DNA of 16,579 nucleotides, taken from contig JAFAZM010000023.1 in assembly GCA_019239785.1 (NCBI GenBank), forward strand, positions 1-16,579, in the 5' to 3' direction. Both the position numbers and the translations under genes were made by a program. This DNA comes from Sphingomonadaceae bacterium. GTDB lineage: Bacteria > Pseudomonadota > Alphaproteobacteria > Sphingomonadales > Sphingomonadaceae. Positions 8,002 through 15,284 of the stretch are shown piece by piece; within the stretch, counting starts at the first letter, position 1; each line of letters begins with the position of its first letter. The notes below the pieces were generated by a model. The model ran no database searches, was not told where the DNA came from, and was given only the letters and a program-made list of their open reading frames with translations.

Positions 8002-8453
8002 GATGCCTGGTCGAGCTCCTGGTCGATCTGGTCGAGATTGTGCCGGATCCGGGCAAGAACGCGCAGCGCCGCCTCCCGGTCCGCTTCGGAAATGCCGTCG
8101 AGGATATCGGCGTTGAAGCCGATCCCCATCTCCTCCAGCCTGGCGAGCACTGGCGCCGCCGCGCCGGTGAGGTGGATGCGCCAGGCGCGGCGGTCGGTAT
8201 CGTCGCGGCGCCGCTCGACCAGGCCGCCCTCTTCGAGCCGGTCGATCATCCGGCACAAGGTGATCGGCTCCATGTCGAGCGCCTCGGCGAGCGCGATCTG
8301 GCGGACGCCGTCGCCGGTGCGGTGCAGGCGGGCAAGCACCCGCCACTGCGCCTTGGTCGCGCCGAGCACGGCGGCGCGCTTGTTCGCCTCGCGGCGGATC
8401 AGCCGCGCCGTCTCGGCGACCTCGAATGCGAAATTTTCCATGACGTCGTGCAT
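7998..8453 (-). CDS. MarR-family transcriptional regulator of the emrAB operon
   Basis: About 151-residue winged-helix regulator. The helix-turn-helix lies in VRQIALAEALDMEPITLCRMIDRLEEGG, shown here as key parts IALAEALDM and TLCRMIDRL. The wing follows (LVERRRDDTDRRAWRIHLT, including the DxRxxxxxLT MarR signature), with dimerisation helices at both ends. First gene of marR-emrA-emrB, so it probably represses its own operon until a toxic ligand binds. A longer frame begins at 8486, but a consensus -10 (8469-8474) lies inside it, so transcription should start near 8462; starts at 8453 (MHDVMENF) or 8441 (MENFAFEV) are then the only ones on the message. Neither has a clear ribosome site. Confidence 0.9.
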   Translation of the reverse strand: MHDVMENFAFEVAETARLIRREANKRAAVLGATKAQWRVLARLHRTGDGVRQIALAEALDMEPITLCRMIDRLEEGGLVERRRDDTDRRAWRIHLTGAAAPVLARLEEMGIGFNADILDGISEADREAALRVLARIRHNLDQIDQELDQAS

Positions 8454-8474
8454 ATAATAAGCACACTCATTATA
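8453..8474 (-). promoter_or_regulatory. marR-emrAB promoter -10 overlapped by a palindromic operator
   Basis: On the minus strand TATAAT (8474-8469) is a perfect -10 hexamer. It also forms the left arm of a palindrome TATAAT-N10-ATTATA, with inner positions partly symmetric (GAG against CTT). The right arm ends at the candidate marR start codon (8453). No good -35 is found at 16-18 bp; CTTGTC or TTGTCC lie only 13-14 bp upstream. A 22-bp AT-rich palindrome covering the -10 is what one expects of a MarR autorepressor site. The sequence is seen directly; binding is inferred. Confidence 0.65.
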
Positions 8475-8514
8475 GGCAAGCCCCACCGGACAAGTTTGGC
8501 CTTTCTATCCGAGT

Positions 8515-10692
8515 CTACGAGCCGCCAAGCCTCAAGATCACCGCGTTAACTTTGGAAAGCAAGCCTTTTAACTTGGGATAGTCCGGTGCTTTGCTAATCG
8601 CGCTTTCTATGATCTCCCTCGCTCTACGATAACGAGCCACTGCGTCAACAATATTGCCATTTATTTCGCAAAGCTGTGCAAGTTTAGCATGGCTTATGAA
8701 CAAGTCTTGTAACAGAGATATCTCACTGGAGTCAGCCGCGAACAGCTGCTCCCGCCTGGCCAAGCTATCAGTGAAGTACTTCTGTGCCCCATCGAAATCG
8801 CCTACAACCATTGCCATTTCCCCGAGTCTATCGACAGCCGTAGCAAAGTCACCTTGCCATTGCGCGTTTGCCGGATCACTCAGGACAAGATTGTGAACCA
8901 AGGCATAGCCTTGCATGTATTCATTGCGTGCCTTTGCGAAATCCCTCGCTTGGGCAAAACTTTCTCCCCGAAGCTCATGCACCTTCCAAAGCGCGTGTTT
9001 AAATTTTAGGTCTGTTGGATCAATTTTCGCTAGTGCCTCACGTATTTCTAAGCTTTCAGCTAGGTTGTGCAGCGCACTGTCAAGCTTACCATCTGACAGC
9101 TGGATACCGGCGAGGTTCTCGTGTGCTCGAGCAAGATCGGCTCTCCATCTAATATTTCCCGGGTCCTCCTTGGCTAGGTCTCGAGAGATCGACAGTTCTG
9201 AGTAGGAATGTTGCCGAGCCTCCTCAATATGTTCCAAATCGATTGCAATCGCCCGCAATCTACTATGGGAGCGAGCGAGGTCCCGTCGATGTTCAAAATT
9301 GTCCGGGTCGGCCGCTACCAGTCGCTCTCGTATCGCCAGTGCTGCCTTATAGTGCTCATGTGCCTCAGAGAATTGACCTCCGGCGGATAGGACATCCCCC
9401 ATCTTAACGCAGCTTACCGAAAGATCGCGTTGCGCGAGCCAGTTAGAATCGCGACCTCGGGCCAGCGCTTGCCGAATTATTAATGCGGCTTCATATTCCT
9501 TCTGCGCCTCAAAACGTCTGCCTGCATCCCAAAGAGCATCCCCTAACCAGTTGTGGCTTACGGACAGCTCCCGTTGCCAAGCCGGATCGTTGGGTTGGGC
9601 CGCCGATAAATCTGACGTAATCCTAACGCTGGCTTTAAAATAGCGTGCCGCTGCGGACAGATTTCCGGTCGCCGTGGAAACCTGACCGAGTTTCTGTAAA
9701 TAATTTGAAAGTTCGTGGCGTCCCGACTTGTCTCCGGGAAAAACGTTGAGTCGAGTTCTGGCCAAGTCGTGGGCTCTACGATAATGCGACGCTGCGCCAT
9801 CAAGCTGCCCCTCAGCCTGAGCCACATCTCCGAGCAGACCCTCCGCAATCATAATATTCCAGGGGTCAGCAGCCAATTCGGCTGCGCGCTCCGCGCACCG
9901 GCGAGCATCTTCTCTTGACCCGCGATAGTGATAGAGTCGAGCGAGTTCCGCCCACGTCCCAGAATGGGTGGGATCAAGTTCGAGCGCATCCGTATACGCC
10001 GCGATCGCCTTGGTGGTCGAGAATGGCGTGTAGAGGCGAGCGGCCATCCGTACACGCTCGGCATTGGTTGCATGGAAGTTGCTACTACCAATCAGGCGGT
10101 CCGTTGCCTCAAGAGGATAGCCCTCGACAATCTGCGCGGCGATCGAACGGTCGTCCGCGGCAGAAGATTGAGCGAGGTCGGCAGCAGTTTCTGCGAACGC
10201 GCGTGCTTGCTCAGCGGTTGCCTGAGTCTGCGCTTCTATCGAAAGACCCAGGGCAGCTATAAGTTCCGCTCTAACTTCGTCAGAAATTCGACCAGCCCGA
10301 ATGTCCTCCGCGGTGACTCCAACCCGTGCCGACTGAAGGGCAGAGAGTAATTCCAGATGTCGACTGTGAGAGGTTAGGCTCTCCTCAGAGATCTTCTGTG
10401 ATAACAGCGCCACGTCTGCCCGTGTCTTGCGCCCATCTTGGCCGATTTCAGACCCGGTTGCCGGCCTGGATGCAAAGAGTTGTACAACAGAAGCCACACC
10501 TCCAAACGCTGTGAGAACGGACGTCACAAGTAGCCATGGATTGGGGGCTGTTAAGAGCCAGCGAGGCAGGTCGGTCCAACCGGGCCATGTCAGCGGTGAA
10601 TCCGCGCTGGCAATCTGAGCGACGGTTGCGCCTCCGAACACCGCTAGGAGGCCCAATCTAACTGACAACAGTCTTAATGCCTTTGGAAGCAC
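8515..10692 (-). CDS. Membrane-anchored tetratricopeptide-repeat (TPR) protein on low-GC DNA
   Basis: About 725 residues; no named orthologue recognised. Two N-terminal hydrophobic segments (about 9-31 and 52-76) should place it in the inner membrane as a hairpin. An Ala/Glu/Gln-rich helical region (95-200) follows. Then TPR units run from about 225 to the C-terminus, most of the roughly 50-residue type with a recurring pattern DPxNxxWxxDLAxSHxxLG and EAxxxYxxALxIRxxLA (for example near 368, 415, 462, 510, 557 and 606). No catalytic domain (TIR, CHAT, protease, NTPase) is visible. The start is GTG 10692, with AGAGGT 8 nt upstream; TTG 10695 is possible. Sampled lines run 38-53% GC against about 68% in neighbours, so transfer is likely. 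It lies upstream of marR on the same strand without a terminator. Confidence 0.8.
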   Translation of the reverse strand: MLPKALRLLSVRLGLLAVFGGATVAQIASADSPLTWPGWTDLPRWLLTAPNPWLLVTSVLTAFGGVASVVQLFASRPATGSEIGQDGRKTRADVALLSQKISEESLTSHSRHLELLSALQSARVGVTAEDIRAGRISDEVRAELIAALGLSIEAQTQATAEQARAFAETAADLAQSSAADDRSIAAQIVEGYPLEATDRLIGSSNFHATNAERVRMAARLYTPFSTTKAIAAYTDALELDPTHSGTWAELARLYHYRGSREDARRCAERAAELAADPWNIMIAEGLLGDVAQAEGQLDGAASHYRRAHDLARTRLNVFPGDKSGRHELSNYLQKLGQVSTATGNLSAAARYFKASVRITSDLSAAQPNDPAWQRELSVSHNWLGDALWDAGRRFEAQKEYEAALIIRQALARGRDSNWLAQRDLSVSCVKMGDVLSAGGQFSEAHEHYKAALAIRERLVAADPDNFEHRRDLARSHSRLRAIAIDLEHIEEARQHSYSELSISRDLAKEDPGNIRWRADLARAHENLAGIQLSDGKLDSALHNLAESLEIREALAKIDPTDLKFKHALWKVHELRGESFAQARDFAKARNEYMQGYALVHNLVLSDPANAQWQGDFATAVDRLGEMAMVVGDFDGAQKYFTDSLARREQLFAADSSEISLLQDLFISHAKLAQLCEINGNIVDAVARYRRAREIIESAISKAPDYPKLKGLLSKVNAVILRLGGS

Positions 10693-10713
10693 CAATGCGC
10701 ACCTCTTGTCAGC

Positions 10714-10742
10714 ATCATGAAAGCGCCAAGTTGCGATTGCAA
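10714..10742 (-). promoter_or_regulatory. Sigma-70-like promoter of the TPR gene
   Basis: On the minus strand TTGCAA (10742-10737), a 17-bp spacer, then CATGAT (10719-10714) match a sigma-70 promoter reasonably. Transcription would begin about 10 nt before AAGAGGT (10707-10701), giving a short leader to the GTG at 10692. This suggests the gene carries its own promoter rather than depending on purSQ. Confidence 0.5.
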
Positions 10743-10812
10743 ATTCGAAGGCATGCTGAGTCTAGCTTACTAATTTCGCACGGGGTAGATTCCCGCACTA
10801 TCCAGGAACCAC

Positions 10813-11487
10813 TCAGGCGGGCTGGCCGACCGCCTCCAGCAGGCCCTCGAACAAGGGCCGCCCGCCGGTGAGGCCGTGCGCCGCTTCGACCGCCCGCTCC
10901 GGATGCGGCATCATGCCGAGCACGTTGCCCGCCTCGTTGAGGATGCCGGCGATGCCGCGCGCCGAGCCGTTCACCTCGCCGGCATAGCGGAAGGCGACGC
11001 GGCCCTCGCCCTCGAGCCGGTCGAGCGTCTCCGCATCGGCCTGGAAATTGCCGTCATGATGGGCGACCGGGACGACGATCTCCTCGCCCGCCTCATAGCC
11101 CGAGGTGAAGGCCGACTGGCTGTTCTCGACCCGGATCGTCACGTCGCGGCCGACGAAGCGGATCCCCGAATTGCGCATCAGCGCGCCGGGCAGCAGATGC
11201 GTCTCGGTCAGCACCTGGAAGCCGTTGCAGATCCCAAGCACGAAGCTGCCGCGCGCCGCCGCCGCGGCGACCGCGCGCATCACCGGCGATTGCGCCGCCA
11301 TCGCCCCGGAGCGCAGATAGTCGCCATAGGAGAAGCCGCCGGGAATCGCGATCAGGTCGAGCCCGGCGGGCAGCTCGGTCTCGCGGTGCCAGACCATCTG
11401 CGGCGCCCGGCCGCTGACCAGAAGCAGCGCCTCGGCCAGGTCGCGATCGCAATTGGAGCCCGGGAAGACGATGACCGCGCTCTTCAC
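10813..11487 (-). CDS. purQ: Phosphoribosylformylglycinamidine synthase, glutaminase subunit
   Basis: 224-residue class I glutamine amidotransferase subunit of FGAM synthase, step four of purine synthesis. It supplies ammonia to PurL together with PurS. The nucleophile elbow is GICNGFQ (C87), with His 195 and Glu 197 in MMPHPERA completing the triad. N-terminal VIVFPGSNCDRD and IPGGFSYGDYLR are PurQ signatures. The GTG start at 11487 overlaps the purS stop (GTGA), so the two are translationally coupled; the longer frame is shadow sequence. The small PurQ plus PurS form means the organism uses the multi-subunit PurL. purL is not in the window. Confidence 0.97.
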   Translation of the reverse strand: MKSAVIVFPGSNCDRDLAEALLLVSGRAPQMVWHRETELPAGLDLIAIPGGFSYGDYLRSGAMAAQSPVMRAVAAAAARGSFVLGICNGFQVLTETHLLPGALMRNSGIRFVGRDVTIRVENSQSAFTSGYEAGEEIVVPVAHHDGNFQADAETLDRLEGEGRVAFRYAGEVNGSARGIAGILNEAGNVLGMMPHPERAVEAAHGLTGGRPLFEGLLEAVGQPA

Positions 11488-11741
11488 GCGCCAACTCCGC
11501 CTGTCACGGTCTCCGTCCGTTCGATCCGGTAATTCTCGATGACCGTATTGGCGAGCAGCTTGCGGCACATCTCCTCGACGTCCGCGTCCCTGGTGCCGTC
11601 GTCCACGTCGAGCTCGATCAGCTTGCCGGCGCGCACGTCGTTCACGCCGGCGAAGCCGAGCCCTTCCAGCGCATGATGGATCGCCTTGCCCTGCGGGTCG
11701 AGCACGCCCTTCTTCAGGGTCACGTAGACGCGGACCTTCAT
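11484..11741 (-). CDS. purS: Phosphoribosylformylglycinamidine synthase, PurS subunit
   Basis: 85-residue PurS, the small subunit that joins PurQ to PurL in the FGAM synthase complex and helps pass ammonia. The typical opening MKVRVYVTLKKGVLDPQGKA and the central GLGFAGVNDVRAGKLIEL strand-helix pattern are present. Length is normal. Its stop overlaps the purQ GTG by 4 bp. It is the first gene of the pair in this window; a 97-bp gap separates it from the divergent 49-aa membrane-protein gene. Confidence 0.96.
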   Translation of the reverse strand: MKVRVYVTLKKGVLDPQGKAIHHALEGLGFAGVNDVRAGKLIELDVDDGTRDADVEEMCRKLLANTVIENYRIERTETVTGGVGA

Positions 11742-11838
11742 GGCCGCCCTATGACGGCAAGCCGCCCCTCCCGCAAGCGTTCACGCCTCGTTTACCGGCA
11801 GGTGCGATTCTTACGGTCCTACAACGAGGAGTCGCACC

Positions 11839-11988
11839 ATGCTCGGTATCGCATTGGTCTGCTTCATCGGCCTGTTCGCGTTCGGGGGGAATTTCCTGGG
11901 CTGGACCGATCCGGCCGGCAAGGTCCAGCTCGGCCTGTTCATGTCCTTCCTCTTCGGCATCGTCTGCGGCTACCGGACGAAGAGCTAG
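11839..11988 (+). CDS. Small two-helix membrane protein, 49 aa, unknown function
   Basis: A short gene with good coding signs. AGGAG at 11827-11831 sits 7 nt before the ATG. The product has a hydrophobic segment at about residues 2-20, a short polar turn with WTDPAGK, a second hydrophobic segment at about 29-44, and a basic end YRTKS. It is not recognised as any named family. It is divergent from purS and followed by erpA on the same strand 90 bp later. Function unknown; membrane location is inferred from hydrophobicity. Confidence 0.65.
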   Translation: MLGIALVCFIGLFAFGGNFLGWTDPAGKVQLGLFMSFLFGIVCGYRTKS

Positions 11989-12078
11989 GCTCCCTCTCCC
12001 CAAAGCGAGAGGGCTCAAGGCCTCCAAATGTCGATACGGGCCTAGTCTGGACCCCTTGGCCGTCCTATCTTCCCAACC

Positions 12079-12405
12079 ATGAGCGACATCGCCCTCTCCC
12101 CTTCGGCCGCCGCCCGCGTCGCCGCGATCGCCGCGCGGCAGGCGAAGCCCGCGATCCTGCGCCTCTCGGTCGACGGCGGCGGCTGCGCCGGCTTCCAATA
12201 CCGCTTCGAGCTCGCCGACGCGGTCGCGGAGGACGATGCGGTCGCACGCGAGGACGGCGTCACCCTGGTCGTGGACCCGATCTCGCTCGACCTGGTCCGC
12301 GGTTCCACCGTCGATTTCGTCGAAAGCCTCGGCGGCGCCGCCTTCCAGGTCGCCAACCCCAACGCCGCCTCCGGCTGCGGCTGCGGCACGAGCTTCTCGA
12401 TCTGA
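12079..12405 (+). CDS. erpA: Iron-sulfur cluster insertion protein (ErpA/IscA/HesB A-type carrier)
   Basis: 108-residue A-type Fe-S carrier that passes clusters to apo-proteins in the cytosol. The three cluster-binding cysteines are at family positions: C36 in GGGCAGFQY, and C100 and C102 in SGCGCGTSFSI. The strand GSTVDFVESLGGAAFQVANPNA is typical, here noted by its parts STVDFVE and FQVANPNA. Length fits. Start ATG at 12079 gives the usual short N-terminus (MSDIALSPSAAARV). No suf or isc genes are adjacent, so it is a stand-alone carrier, which favours ErpA; IscA cannot be strictly excluded. Confidence 0.93.
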   Translation: MSDIALSPSAAARVAAIAARQAKPAILRLSVDGGGCAGFQYRFELADAVAEDDAVAREDGVTLVVDPISLDLVRGSTVDFVESLGGAAFQVANPNAASGCGCGTSFSI

Positions 12406-12518
12406 CTTCCGCGCGCCCCGCTGTGTCCGGTCCGCGGGAAAATTCGCGCACAATCTAGCGGCGGCGCCCCGATCAGGTCCGGGATGACGATCTCCCTCCG
12501 GTCGGCTATCGCGGCGCG

Positions 12519-13301
<783 letters not shown>

Positions 13302-13335
13302 TCCGACCTTCGCCAGTCTCGAAACCCTGCTGCTC

Positions 13336-13424
13336 TCGTCATCCCGGACTTGATCCGGGATCCACCTTTTCTTGTTCCGCTGCCGACAAGGAAGGTGGAT
13401 GCTGAATCAAGTTCAGCATGACGA
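13336..13424. repeat. Dispersed imperfect inverted repeat downstream of xth
   Basis: Arms of about 33 bp (13336-13369 and 13392-13424) are imperfect inverted copies. The left has CCCGGACTTGATCCGGGAT and the right the matching GCTGAATCAAGTTCAGCAT, both flanked by ATCCACCTT. This resembles the widespread alphaproteobacterial intergenic repeat beginning GTCATCCCGGACTTGATCC. It sits 35 bp after the xth stop and may end or protect that transcript. The remaining 13425-13652 DNA shows no convincing gene; open frames there are repeat or shadow translations. Confidence 0.75.
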
Positions 13425-13652
13425 CAGAAGGGCGGCTTCGCGAGGCATCGGATGCGCGGGGGGAAGGGGAAAGTGGCGCGCGGTGGGACTTGCGTTCCCC
13501 ACTTTGCGTTCGGTCGGCCTGAGGGCCGTACCCGTGCTACGGCAGCAAGATTCACCGCGTCACGCGCGCCGGAACCTGCTTACCACAAAGCACGGGTATT
13601 GCGAACCGCCCAGGGGACGCCGGTCGCGCCGCCGCCTCGCTTCAGCCGCACC

Positions 13653-14000
13653 TCAGCAGCGCTGCGAGAAGCCCACCGATCCGTCCGGGTTGACGATCCG
13701 CAGCCGGTCGCGCCCGATCCGGCGCACGTGCAGCAGGAAGCTCCCGTTCGGCCCGGTCATCGTCAGCCGCTCGCCGGCGAGCCGCCAGCTGCCCTCGCCG
13801 CCCGTATAGGAGCGGAAGGTGCCGTCGCCGCGGAAGATCACGTCCTTGCTGCAATCGCCATTGTCGCCCCAGCGGCCGAGCAGCTGGGTCGGCGTCGGCG
13901 GCGCGCCGATGCTCTCGGCCCGCGGCGCGGCGAAGGCCGGCGCTGGCAGCGCGGGCAGGGCCAGCGCGAGCGCGACCAGCGCCGCCGCGCGCCGGTTCAC
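13653..14000 (-). CDS. Small exported protein A with GxW/Cys-pair domain (paralogue 1)
   Basis: 115 residues, unknown function. An Ala/Leu-rich signal peptide with cleavage near AFA-A (about residue 24) predicts a periplasmic or secreted protein. The remainder is one short domain: LGRWGDNGDC (C50), then VIFRGDGTFRSY, GEGSWRLAGERLTMTG, and a C-terminal IVNPDGSVGFSQRC ending on C115. The Cys pair is 65 residues apart and may form a disulfide. The same domain is in the proteins encoded at 13997-14389 and 15285-15761. The GTG start at 14000 overlaps the upstream stop as GTGA, showing coupling to paralogue 2; the longer frame to 14261 is Arg-rich shadow sequence. The beta-rich pattern is only loosely lipocalin-like. 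Confidence 0.8.
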   Translation of the reverse strand: MNRRAAALVALALALPALPAPAFAAPRAESIGAPPTPTQLLGRWGDNGDCSKDVIFRGDGTFRSYTGGEGSWRLAGERLTMTGPNGSFLLHVRRIGRDRLRIVNPDGSVGFSQRC

Positions 14001-14389
14001 GCGATGTCGCTCATCACGTGGCTGTCGTCGTCGTCGTCCGCGGCGGGGCAGCGGGTGCTGTGGCCCACCGACCCGTCCGCGTTGATCACGTCGATCGTGT
14101 CGGCGTCGTGGATCGCGATCCGCACCGCGACGAGGCTGCTGCCGGCCAGCATCAGCCGGTCGCCCTGCAGCGCCCAACGGCCGGTGCCGCCGTTCGCGGC
14201 GACGAACTCGCCATTGCCGGCGAACCGGATCGCGTCGGCGCAATCGTCGTCGTCGGTCCACAGCCCGACCAGGAAGGCCGAGTCGAGCGCGACCCGCCCC
14301 TGCGTTTCCTCGGTCTGGGCGAAAGCCAATTGCGGCGCGCCCGCGGTCAGCAACGCGGCGGCGGCAAGCATGCGGCCGAATCTCTTCAT
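13997..14389 (-). CDS. Small exported protein B with GxW/Cys-pair domain and acidic tail (paralogue 2)
   Basis: 130 residues, unknown function. Signal peptide MKRFGRMLAAAALLTAGAPQ followed by LAFA and a likely cut after residue 24. The domain matches paralogues 1 and 3: VGLWTDDDDC (C50), IRFAGNGEFVAANGGTGRW, LQGDRLMLAG, VINADGSVGHSTRC (C114). Unlike the other two it does not stop at the final Cys but adds 16 residues with five consecutive Asp (PAADDDDDSHVMSDIA), which brings its stop onto the start of paralogue 1. The ATG at 14389 is supported by GGAGGGGG 6 nt upstream. A -10-like TATGAT lies at 14422-14417. Confidence 0.82.
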   Translation of the reverse strand: MKRFGRMLAAAALLTAGAPQLAFAQTEETQGRVALDSAFLVGLWTDDDDCADAIRFAGNGEFVAANGGTGRWALQGDRLMLAGSSLVAVRIAIHDADTIDVINADGSVGHSTRCPAADDDDDSHVMSDIA

Positions 14390-14395
14390 CTCAAA

Positions 14396-14422
14396 CCCCC
14401 TCCGGTTCGGGCGACGATCATA
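14396..14422 (-). promoter_or_regulatory. Ribosome site and -10-like element of paralogue 2
   Basis: Minus strand: TATGATCGTC (14422-14413), then GGAGGGGG (14403-14396) before the ATG at 14389. The same 10-mer TATGATCGTC precedes paralogue 3 (15798-15789). TATGAT is a fair -10; a TTTCAT 17 bp upstream is a poor -35. Confidence 0.4.
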
Positions 14423-14819
14423 GAGCGTTTTGCCGTCCGATGAAATCACCTGACGACAGGGAAAATACGGAAAACAAAGGAAACTGGTTTCGCTTCCGGT
14501 TCGACCGGCCTCCGCGCCGTTCCGGAAGCAGGCTCGCCGCGGGCGGAAAGAATAGACCGCGAAGCGCCCCGTAAGCCGGTCAATGTCCCCCCAAGGGAAA
14601 GGCATCCGCCCATCCCGCGCTGCCTGGAAGCCGGTAAATACGGCACAATTTCTCCCACTGCCATCGCGGCCCCCCGGAAACGTTCCGACGCCGCTTCTCC
14701 GCCCCCGGAGGGAAAAAGTAAGGCCGGCAGTCTTCCCAAGTAACGGATAAGAACGTATTAACGCCGTACCGTGATGATTACTTTACCCGATCTCATCCAT
14801 GTTATTGATTCTGCGAGGC

Positions 14820-15087
14820 GGATCGGCATTATTTGCATGCCGTGCGAGTCGCGGCGGCGCCACGGCCTCGGGCGCCGTCACGCTGCGGTGCCTCGCGGGA
14901 CCCTCTCCTCCCGAAAGGCTTCTCGCGGCCGATACCCTCTGGTCGGCCGACGGCAGGGCGACCGGTCCGGACCACCCGCACCCCGGCGGGTGGGCCGGGC
15001 CGGAGTCGCCCGGCGGTGCAAAATCGAGACAGCTTCGGGGGCTGCTGCGGCGCCGGCCCGGTCGGGCGGGCCGGCGCCGTTTTTTTT
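14820..15087 (+). ncRNA. Candidate structured RNA, unrecognised class
   Basis: No protein gene is convincing in 14423-15284, but the plus strand shows a series of stems: CGGCAT/ATGCCG (14824-14829/14837-14842); 7 bp at 14855-14861/14871-14877; GGCCGA/TCGGCC (14927-14932/14943-14948); a long hairpin 14956-15011 with 7 bp, a 2-nt bulge, 8 bp, an A-G mismatch and 8 bp around a 6-nt loop; then a 13-bp terminator stem (15048-15079) with T8. The AT-rich stretch 14737-14812 could carry the promoter, but no clear -35/-10 was found. It does not show the landmark sequences of RNase P RNA, tmRNA, SRP RNA or common riboswitches known to me. 14423-14819 shows nothing else recognisable. Confidence 0.45.
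15048..15087 (+). terminator. Strong intrinsic terminator (13-bp stem, T8)
   Basis: Perfect 13-bp GC stem (15048-15060 with 15067-15079), 6-nt loop GTCGGG, then eight T residues (15080-15087). It points along the plus strand, yet no plus-strand protein gene lies upstream of it, since the flanking genes are on the minus strand. It therefore implies an unlisted plus-strand transcript. Confidence 0.85.
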
Positions 15088-15111
15088 GAGCGAGATTTCC
15101 TGCAACTGGCC

Positions 15112-15264
15112 CGCTCATCCTGAGTAGCCGGTGAGCTTGTCGAACCGGCGTATCGAAGGACGCAATGAGTCAGGGCGGTCCTTCGATACAGGCCCCTTCG
15201 ACTGCCTGCAAGGCAGGCGCTCAGGACATGCTTCGCCAAGCTCAGTCCCTACTCAGGATGAGCG
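15112..15264. repeat. Dispersed nested inverted-repeat element
   Basis: Perfect 16-bp terminal arms CGCTCATCCTGAGTAG (15112-15127) and its inverse (15249-15264) enclose a second pair GTATCGAAGGAC (15150-15161) and GTCCTTCGATAC (15178-15189). The words TCATCCTGAG, GCTTGTCGAA and TCGAAGGAC are typical of a repeat family spread through sphingomonads (from memory, not searched). It sits between the plus-strand terminator and the 3' end of paralogue 3 and may block read-through. Confidence 0.8.
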
Positions 15265-15284
15265 ACCAAAAAAACAGCCCCGTT

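Noticed and set aside
6886..8457. 523-codon plus-strand frame opposite emrA and marR
   Set aside because: Runs across two real genes and has no recognisable domain.
8487..10812. Attachment-site repeats flanking the TPR gene
   Set aside because: Only 6-7-bp matches (CTATCC; GAGTCTA near 8511 and 10758) were found, which is chance level; no tRNA and no integrase is nearby.
14799..15089. Possible 96-residue plus-strand protein over the RNA candidate
   Set aside because: No ribosome site, no family likeness, the last codons run into the terminator T-tract, and overlapping frames of similar length exist in all phases of this GC-rich DNA. Coding cannot be fully excluded without conservation data.
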